Shown one piece after another: positions 57,909 to 64,000 of a DNA stretch of 64,000 nucleotides. This DNA is from Cloacibacterium sp. TD35 (GTDB taxonomy: Bacteria > Bacteroidota > Bacteroidia > Flavobacteriales > Weeksellaceae). A program made the translations under genes and the position numbers. The DNA lies in contig NZ_CP104850.1 in the NCBI RefSeq assembly GCF_028864635.1, positions 1,060,001-1,124,000 of the forward strand. The letters are read 5' to 3'. Under the pieces are notes generated by a model. That model saw only the letters and a list, made by a program, of their open reading frames with translations, was not told where the DNA came from and ran no database searches. Numbering within the stretch: the first letter of the stretch is position 1; each line of letters opens with the position of its first letter.

Positions 57909-59387
57909 ATGAAAATAAATATAATTAAGAATCTACTTTTAGGTGGAGTTTTATTGATAAGTGCTAGCTCACTTCAAAGTTGTAATGATGATTGGTTAGA
58001 TTTAAAACCAGAAGGAAGACCAGTAGGAGACGAAGTTCCTTTAGGTGGTTTTGAAGCAAGTGCTTTCGGTTTATATGCGAGTCTAAGAACAGAAGGTGGT
58101 GTAAGTGATTTTACTTACGTTTGGACACACTGTATCAGAGCAGATGACAATGAAAAAGGAAGTACAGCATCAGATGCTGCTACAGATGGTAATGTTTTTA
58201 ATAATTTCGGTTATGTAGCAACTAATGGACACATTAAAAATAATTGGAATGGTCATTATAAAATTATTTATGATGCTAATGAATTAATCAATACAGCAGT
58301 AGCTTCTGGAGATACATCAAACGGAACGATGGTAAATATTGCAGAAGCAAAAGCAATTAGAGCATTTTGTTACTTTGAGTTAAGAAGAGATTATGGAGAA
58401 GTTCCAATCAATCTTAAAACGATAGACGTTCCTGCAGATGAGGTAGCGCCTAAAAGCACAGTGGCACAAGTAGACGCTCAAATCATAAAAGATTTAACAG
58501 AAGCTGCAGAAGTTTTACCAACTCAATGGCCAAGTTCTTACCTAGGTAGAGCAACTAAAGGAATGGCAAATGCACTATTAGCAAAACTTTACCTTTACCA
58601 AGGAAATTGGGCTAAAGCGCTTGAATTATCAGAAACAGTAATCAACTCTGGAGTATATCAATTAAATGCTTCTTATGATAATGAGTTTACAAAAGCAGGG
58701 AATAACTCTAAAGAATCTGTTTTTGAAATCCAAAAAACTTATGATTATCCAACTAAGTACACCAATAATTTCTACGAATGTCAAGGAGTTAGAGGTTCTG
58801 GAACTTGGGATTTAGGTTGGGGCTTTAATGTACCATCTGTAGAATTGGTAGCAGCTTATGAAAATGGAGATTTACGTAAGAAAACTACAATTTTAACTTC
58901 AGGAGGTCCAGATATTTATAGCAGTGCAGGATATACATTACCTAGTGTACCTACTGTAGCTCAACAGTATTGGAATGGAAAAGCTTATACTTATCCAGCA
59001 GAAAGAATTCAATATGCACAAAACAAAAACCACTGGGAAAATATCAAAATTATACGTTATGCAGATGTAGTTTTAATGGCTGCTGAAGCTGCTAATGAAT
59101 TAGGACAGTCTGGTAAAGCGGCTAATTATGTAAATATGATCAGAAACAGAGCAGGACTTACAAATACTACTGCAGCAGATCAAGTTACACTAAGAACGGC
59201 TATTAAACAAGAACGTAGAATAGAATTCGCAATGGAATTCGAAAGATTCTACGACTTAGTAAGATGGGGAGATGCACCTGCAGTTTTAGGAGCAAAAGGA
59301 TATACAGATAAAAACAAGTATTTCCCAATTCCTCAAGAAGCTATTGACAAATCTCAAGGAGTTTTAGTTCAAAATCCTAATTATTAA
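57909..59387 (+). CDS. susD: SusD/RagB-type outer membrane lipoprotein
   Basis: This 492-residue lipoprotein (signal ending SSLQSC) forms the lid of the SusC transporter and binds the substrate. The N-terminal DDWLDLKPEGRP and C-terminal ERRIEFAMEFERFYDLVRWGD segments are typical. Helical TPR-like parts alternate with loops. It directly follows susC as always in such loci. Confidence 0.94.
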   Translation: MKINIIKNLLLGGVLLISASSLQSCNDDWLDLKPEGRPVGDEVPLGGFEASAFGLYASLRTEGGVSDFTYVWTHCIRADDNEKGSTASDAATDGNVFNNFGYVATNGHIKNNWNGHYKIIYDANELINTAVASGDTSNGTMVNIAEAKAIRAFCYFELRRDYGEVPINLKTIDVPADEVAPKSTVAQVDAQIIKDLTEAAEVLPTQWPSSYLGRATKGMANALLAKLYLYQGNWAKALELSETVINSGVYQLNASYDNEFTKAGNNSKESVFEIQKTYDYPTKYTNNFYECQGVRGSGTWDLGWGFNVPSVELVAAYENGDLRKKTTILTSGGPDIYSSAGYTLPSVPTVAQQYWNGKAYTYPAERIQYAQNKNHWENIKIIRYADVVLMAAEAANELGQSGKAANYVNMIRNRAGLTNTTAADQVTLRTAIKQERRIEFAMEFERFYDLVRWGDAPAVLGAKGYTDKNKYFPIPQEAIDKSQGVLVQNPNY

Positions 59388-59406
59388 TCTTTAAGACTTA
59401 CAAAAA

Positions 59407-60249
59407 ATGAAAAATAAAATATTCAAAATTTTTGGTGCTCTTTCTATTTCATTTTTGATGTTTTCTTGTCAAAATTTAGATAGACCAGAATTAGGAGATT
59501 ATCCTAAAGATGCCAATCAACCAGGTGGACCGTTAAAATTTTATGTTGCTTTTGATGGTACTACTAGTAATCCATTAATGAATGCAGTAGACAGTATTAG
59601 AGCAAAATTCCCATCTGATAATCCATTAGCTTCAATTGATGGAGCAAAAGGAAAAGCAGCACAAGGTGCAAATTATAAGTATATCAAATATAGCAGTGCA
59701 AATGATTTTGCTAAAGAAGCAAAAAGTTTTTCACTATCTGTTTGGGTAAAAAAAGGAGATTTAAAAACAGATCATATTTTCAGTATGCCTGCTGCTTCTT
59801 CTTATCACTGGTCTGCAGCATCTATGTTTTTACTTACAGAAGGTTCAGTTGCACAGCCTGTAGTAAAGTTCTTTGTAAAAGATAAAACCAGTGAAAAATG
59901 GTTTGAATGGACAGGAGCTAATGCAGTTACAGGTCTGTATGATAATAACTGGCACCACTTAGCATTTGTTTATGATGCAGGTACTTCTAAAATGACGCTT
60001 TACAAAGATGGAGTAGCACATGCAAATGCACCAGAGTGGACAGGTCATGGAAATGTAGTTTTAGAGCCTACTAAAATTACAGGATTAAAAATTGGAGCAG
60101 GACCACAAGAATTTACTGCACAACAAGTAAGTCAAGGAGCAGATGATTGGTTGAAAAATTCATGGAATGGAGGTATTGACCAATTTAGACTGTATGCTAC
60201 TGCACTTACTGCTGCCGAAGTAAATACTTTATACACTAAGAAAAAATAA
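59407..60249 (+). CDS. LamG-domain lipoprotein, probable surface glycan-binding protein
   Basis: This 280-residue protein has a lipoprotein signal ending FLMFSC and one concanavalin/LamG-like fold (about 45-275), seen from FSLSVWVKKGD, the WHHLAFVYDAGTSKMTLYKDG core and the C-terminal GGIDQFRLYATALTAAEVN. It follows susD, where loci of this type encode surface glycan-binding proteins. Binding of the target glucan is an inference. Confidence 0.85.
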   Translation: MKNKIFKIFGALSISFLMFSCQNLDRPELGDYPKDANQPGGPLKFYVAFDGTTSNPLMNAVDSIRAKFPSDNPLASIDGAKGKAAQGANYKYIKYSSANDFAKEAKSFSLSVWVKKGDLKTDHIFSMPAASSYHWSAASMFLLTEGSVAQPVVKFFVKDKTSEKWFEWTGANAVTGLYDNNWHHLAFVYDAGTSKMTLYKDGVAHANAPEWTGHGNVVLEPTKITGLKIGAGPQEFTAQQVSQGADDWLKNSWNGGIDQFRLYATALTAAEVNTLYTKKK

Positions 60250-60252
60250 TAG

Positions 60253-61644
60253 ATGAAATATAATAATTTCATGAAAATTTTAGCAACTGCCATACTTTTG
60301 TGTGGCAGTTGTTCTTCTGAGACTACCTCTGGAACAGAGCCAAATCCACCTACACCTACAGACACTCCCCAAACCTACACAGACCCAGAAATTATAGAAA
60401 TGGTTCAGAAAGATGCACTTAAATATTTTTGGGATTATGCACAATCTAATTCTAAATTAGCCAGAGAAAGATATCATACCGATAATCCTGGTCAAGATGC
60501 TCATGTAGTTTCTACTGGTGGTTCTGGTTTCGGGTTGATGACGATTTTAGTAGGGATTAAAAATGGTTATGTAACGAGAACCGATGCCGTTTCTAGATTA
60601 TCGACCGCTCTTAATTTCTTACAAAACGCCAATCGTTTTCATGGTGCTTGGGCACATTGGATGGATGAAAATACAGGAAATGTTATTCCTTTCAGCACAA
60701 AAGATAATGGAGGAGATTTAGTAGAAACTGCTTTTCTAGCTCAAGGTTTAATCTGTGTAAGAGAATATTTTAAAAATTCGTCAGATGCTACAGAGTTAGC
60801 CATTTCAAAAAAAGCAGACGATTTATGGAAAGGAATCGAGTGGAATTGGTATACTCAAGGTCAAAACGTTTTGTATTGGCATTGGTCACCTAATTATAAT
60901 TTTGAGATGAATCACCAATTGCGAGGTTTTGATGAAACTTTAATCACATATGTTTTAGCGGCAGCTTCACCTAATTATGCTATTGAAAAAACGGTTTACA
61001 CCGAAGGTTGGGCAAGAAGTGGTGCTATAAAAACATCTGCCTCACAATACGGAATTCCTTTAATAGTAAATCATAACGGAGCAAACGGAACAGTTGGCCC
61101 TATGTTTTGGTCAAATTATTCTTTCTTAGGATTAGATCCTAGAGGTTTAAGAGATGACTATGTAAATTATGGAGATGCAGTGGTAAATCATTCCAAAATT
61201 ATGTATCAGTACTGTGTTACCAATCCTAAAAGTTGGCAAGGATACAATTCTAAAAGTTGGGGTTTAACGGCAAGTTATTCTAGAAATCCCCAAACTGGAG
61301 GAGATGATTATGCAGCTCATCAACCGAATAACGACTTAGGAATAATTTCTCCTACAGCAGCTATTTCGGATATGCCTTATACGCCTACAGAAAGTATGAA
61401 TTTTTTAAGATTTTTATACAATGAAAATTATAAAAAATACATCGGTGTTGCAGGGCCTTATGATGCATATTCTGTACATTACAATTGGGTAACTCCAAGA
61501 TATTTAGCAATAGACCAAGGAACAATCGCGCCGATGGTAGAAAACCATCGTTCGGCATTTTTATGGCAGTTGTTTATGAATGCTCCAGATGTAAAACAAG
61601 GTTTACTGAAATTAGGTTTCCATTCTACTCAATATGGATTCTAA
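60253..61644 (+). CDS. Glycoamylase-like (GH144-type) lipoprotein, first copy
   Basis: This 463-residue protein has a lipoprotein signal ending LCGSC and a proline/threonine-rich linker (about 28-42), then an all-helical (alpha/alpha)6 barrel with DALKYFWDYAQ, TGGSGFGLMTILVG, GGDLVETAFLAQG and APRYLAIDQGT-type (here TPRYLAIDQGTIAPM) segments. These are the hallmarks of the glycoamylase Pfam family, which includes GH144 endo-beta-1,2-glucanases. It starts 3 bases after the LamG gene. It closely resembles the next gene. Confidence 0.88.
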   Translation: MKYNNFMKILATAILLCGSCSSETTSGTEPNPPTPTDTPQTYTDPEIIEMVQKDALKYFWDYAQSNSKLARERYHTDNPGQDAHVVSTGGSGFGLMTILVGIKNGYVTRTDAVSRLSTALNFLQNANRFHGAWAHWMDENTGNVIPFSTKDNGGDLVETAFLAQGLICVREYFKNSSDATELAISKKADDLWKGIEWNWYTQGQNVLYWHWSPNYNFEMNHQLRGFDETLITYVLAAASPNYAIEKTVYTEGWARSGAIKTSASQYGIPLIVNHNGANGTVGPMFWSNYSFLGLDPRGLRDDYVNYGDAVVNHSKIMYQYCVTNPKSWQGYNSKSWGLTASYSRNPQTGGDDYAAHQPNNDLGIISPTAAISDMPYTPTESMNFLRFLYNENYKKYIGVAGPYDAYSVHYNWVTPRYLAIDQGTIAPMVENHRSAFLWQLFMNAPDVKQGLLKLGFHSTQYGF

Positions 61645-61677
61645 AATTTATTCGAATAGGTTTAATTATTAATAAAA

Positions 61678-63054
61678 ATGAAAAAAATAATCATATTTCT
61701 TTTTGCAAGTTTCACTTTGAGTTCTTGTCAGTCTCAAAAAACCGTGACTGAGACCAAGAATACAGAAACTTCAAAATTAACAGACCAACAATTAATGGAT
61801 AAGGTTCAAAAAGATGCACTCAAATATTTTTGGAACTATGCAGAACCTAATTCATTGCTGGGAAGAGAACGTTATCACGAAGACAATATCTACCCTCAAA
61901 ATGATAAACATGTAGTTACTACAGGTGGTTCAGGTTTTGGTTTAGCCACCGTTTTGGTAGGAGTAGAAAGAGGCTTTATTCCAAGAGACGAAGCCGTGAA
62001 AAGACTCAATACCATGATGGATTTCTTAGCCAAAGCAGATCGTTTTCACGGAGCATGGAGTCATTGGATTAATGGAGAAACCGGAAAAGTAGTTCCTTTT
62101 GGCAGAAAAGACAATGGTGGAGATTTAGTAGAAACCGCTTTTCTCACTTCAGGGATTTTAATGGTTCGCGAATATTTTAAAGATGGTAATGCAGAAGAAA
62201 AAGCATTGGCTCAAAAATGTGACGAACTTTGGAAAGGAATTGAATGGAATTGGTACACCAAAGGTGGCGAAAAAGTGTTGTATTGGCATTGGTCACCAGA
62301 ATATCAGTGGGAGATGAATTTCCCATTGCAAGGTTATAATGAATGTCTGATTACCTATATTTTAGCAGCTTCATCGCCTACTCATGCTATAGATGCAGAA
62401 ACTTATTATCAAGGCTGGACTAGAAACGGAACCTACCTTACAGATAAGTCTAAGTACGGACTTCCGCTTTATGTGAAACACAATTATTCTGAGGAATATG
62501 GAGGTCCTTTATTTTGGGCACATTATTCGTACATTGGTTTAGACCCAACTGGTTTAAGTGATAGACTTATCAAAAATTATTTTGATTTGAATAAAAACCA
62601 AGTGCTCATTGATTATCAATATTGTGTAGAAAATCCTAAAGATTGGAAAGGATATGGCGAAAATTATTGGGGACTTACCGCAAGTTACACCAGAAATAAT
62701 GATGGTGGAGTAGGTTATACCGCGCATCAGCCCACTGAAGATAGAGGTGTAATTACGCCAACTGCTGCTTTGAGTAGTTTTCCGTATTCGCCTAAAGAAT
62801 CGATGAAATTTTTAAGATTTATGTATACGCAGAAACCAGAATTTATTGGTAGTGCAGGTCCTTTTGATGCGACTTCTATTCATTATGATAATTGGTTTAC
62901 GCCACGTTATTTGGCTATTGACCAAGGAACAATTGCTCCCATGATTGAAAATTATAGAACAGGTTTCCTTTGGAAGTTGTTTATGAACGCACCAGAAATC
63001 AAACAAGGGCTTAAAAAATTAGAATTCAAATCAGAGAAGTATAACATTAAATAA
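61678..63054 (+). CDS. Glycoamylase-like (GH144-type) lipoprotein, second copy
   Basis: This 458-residue protein has a lipoprotein signal ending TLSSC and an (alpha/alpha)6 barrel with DALKYFWNYAE, TGGSGFGLATVLVG, GGDLVETAFLTSG and TPRYLAIDQGTIAPM. By eye about half of the residues match the preceding protein over the whole length, so the two genes come from a tandem duplication. Two such enzymes may differ in preferred chain length or in endo/exo action. It starts 33 bases after the first copy. Confidence 0.88.
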   Translation: MKKIIIFLFASFTLSSCQSQKTVTETKNTETSKLTDQQLMDKVQKDALKYFWNYAEPNSLLGRERYHEDNIYPQNDKHVVTTGGSGFGLATVLVGVERGFIPRDEAVKRLNTMMDFLAKADRFHGAWSHWINGETGKVVPFGRKDNGGDLVETAFLTSGILMVREYFKDGNAEEKALAQKCDELWKGIEWNWYTKGGEKVLYWHWSPEYQWEMNFPLQGYNECLITYILAASSPTHAIDAETYYQGWTRNGTYLTDKSKYGLPLYVKHNYSEEYGGPLFWAHYSYIGLDPTGLSDRLIKNYFDLNKNQVLIDYQYCVENPKDWKGYGENYWGLTASYTRNNDGGVGYTAHQPTEDRGVITPTAALSSFPYSPKESMKFLRFMYTQKPEFIGSAGPFDATSIHYDNWFTPRYLAIDQGTIAPMIENYRTGFLWKLFMNAPEIKQGLKKLEFKSEKYNIK

Positions 63055-63056
63055 AT

Positions 63057-63767
63057 ATGAAGATGAAATTCATTTTAAAAATCACGGCGTTACTTGCATT
63101 TGGCTTTATCAGTCAAGCAAATGCTCAAGAAATAAAAGCAGAATTCAAGAAAGAAGTGAAAGTAGAAAAAAATATTTCTTACGTTTTTGATTATCCTCAA
63201 AACGCTAAAGGAAATGTTCCGCTTATTGTTTTTTTACACGGTTCTGGTGAAAGAGGAACCAATTTAGAAATGGTAAAAGCGCACAGTCCGTTTACCTATA
63301 AAAATTTAATGCAGGAACCTGTGGCAATTCTTGCACCGCAATGTCCCGAAAATATGTGGTGGGATACACAAGCCGTGTATTTTTTGATTCAAGAAATCGT
63401 GCAGAAATATAAAATAGATGCGTCAAGAATTTATATCACAGGTTTATCTATGGGAGGTTGGGGAACGCTGAAATTGGCAGGAGAACATCCTGAAATGTTT
63501 GCAGCAGTAGCTTCTGTTTGTGCGCCTACAGACAGAGTGATGCTAGCCAATATCCACAATTATAAAGACATGAACCTGAAAATTTATCATGGCGGAATGG
63601 ATGATGTGGTGTTGCCAGAAAACGCGACTAATTTTTGGATGAAAGTTCACCCGATTAATCCAAAAGCAGAACTCATTATCTTCCCGAATGATAATCACAA
63701 TTCTTGGGATTCTACTTATTCTAACCCAGAATTTTACAAGTGGCTTCTCTCACAGAAAAAGAAATAA
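63057..63767 (+). CDS. Exported alpha/beta hydrolase (esterase-like)
   Basis: This 236-residue protein has a signal peptide (about 1-23) and an alpha/beta hydrolase domain with VFLHGSGERGTNLE, the nucleophile elbow GLSMGGWG, the Asp in GGMDDVVLPE and the His near DNHNSWD. It resembles exported peptidase/phospholipase-type esterases found in polysaccharide loci, where they remove acyl groups. It starts 2 bases after the second glycoamylase-like gene and ends the locus. Substrate unknown. Confidence 0.82.
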   Translation: MKMKFILKITALLAFGFISQANAQEIKAEFKKEVKVEKNISYVFDYPQNAKGNVPLIVFLHGSGERGTNLEMVKAHSPFTYKNLMQEPVAILAPQCPENMWWDTQAVYFLIQEIVQKYKIDASRIYITGLSMGGWGTLKLAGEHPEMFAAVASVCAPTDRVMLANIHNYKDMNLKIYHGGMDDVVLPENATNFWMKVHPINPKAELIIFPNDNHNSWDSTYSNPEFYKWLLSQKKK

Positions 63768-63780
63768 CAGTTTACAAATA

Positions 63781-63818
63781 AAAACCCCTCCAAATTTTTG
63801 GAGGGGTTTTGTTTTTTT
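63781..63818 (+). terminator. Terminator at the end of the polysaccharide locus
   Basis: AAAACCCCTCCAAA and TTTGGAGGGGTTTT form a strong stem followed by GTTTTTTT. It also separates the locus from the converging acyl-CoA synthetase gene. Confidence 0.9.
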
Positions 63819-63873
63819 AGACTTGTTAATATTTCTATTCAACTTTTCATATATGGTGAATTATAATCATCTT

Positions 63874-64000
63874 CTACGCATACATTCCCTCAATCAAAGC
63901 ATTGAATTTTTCTAGAATAATTTTACGTTTTATTTTTAGTGTTGGGGTAATTTCGCCACGTTCTATGGTAAATTCTTCTGGTAAAAGTTTGAACTTTTTA
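63874..64000 (-). CDS. Long-chain acyl-CoA synthetase (C-terminal end only)
   Basis: The minus-strand frame runs in from the right edge and ends at a TAG at 63874-63876, giving 42 residues. They include [20 protein letters not shown] and [10 protein letters not shown], the usual C-terminus of AMP-forming long-chain fatty acid-CoA ligases, with the conserved lysine region that reacts with the adenylate. The rest of the gene lies outside the window. Confidence 0.8.
   Translation of the reverse strand, partial: KKFKLLPEEFTIERGEITPTLKIKRKIILEKFNALIEGMYA

Overview
The window is a 64 kb piece of a Flavobacteriia (Bacteroidetes) chromosome. The evidence is the low GC content, the promoters of the TAnnTTTG type (two with a TTTG box exactly 19 bases upstream), the paired exbD genes, a type IX secretion C-terminal domain, the bshB1 and SusC/SusD genes, and protein sequences close to those of the Weeksellaceae (Chryseobacterium/Cloacibacterium-like). 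The genus is an inference. No transposon, phage, CRISPR array or rRNA gene was seen. Two tRNA genes are present.

Bases 1-14133 hold a membrane-bound uptake [NiFe] hydrogenase locus. hypA-hypB-hypC run leftward, towards a partial pnuC-like gene. The small subunit, large subunit and cytochrome b genes run rightward, followed by the maturation protease, hypF, an FKBP isomerase, nikR, a TonB-dependent receptor, hypD and a NicO-type nickel permease. The small subunit has the six-cysteine proximal-cluster signature of oxygen-tolerant group 1d enzymes. Nickel entry across both membranes (receptor and permease), nickel sensing (NikR), nickel storage or insertion (HypA, HypB) and the enzyme itself are therefore side by side. 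hypE is missing from the window, and hypF has no ordinary start codon.

Bases 14137-34971 are mainly housekeeping: an alpha/beta hydrolase, YeiH and a rhodanese around a shared palindrome, DsbD, TilS, an OmpA-like lipoprotein, an O-methyltransferase, an NlpC/P60-like protein lacking its catalytic cysteine, KdtA, a glycosyltransferase, LeuRS, and an exbB-exbD-exbD-tonB operon followed by a PstS-like lipoprotein and a TPR protein, then bshB1.

Bases 34989-50661 hold tRNA-His, dtd, greA, a HIT protein, clpX, a type IX-secreted surface protein with a tiny sorting-signal-like partner and a thioredoxin-like protein, tRNA-Met, a candidate small RNA, a sugar kinase/transporter pair, an acyltransferase with a GtrA protein, an N-acetylglucosamine kinase-like gene and a malic enzyme.

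Bases 50753-63767 are a polysaccharide utilisation locus on one strand: a GH3 beta-glucosidase, a GH43-like protein, SusC, SusD, a LamG lipoprotein, two related GH144-like lipoproteins and an esterase. The GH144 and GH3 pair suggests beta-1,2-glucan as substrate (inference). The window ends inside a leftward acyl-CoA synthetase gene.
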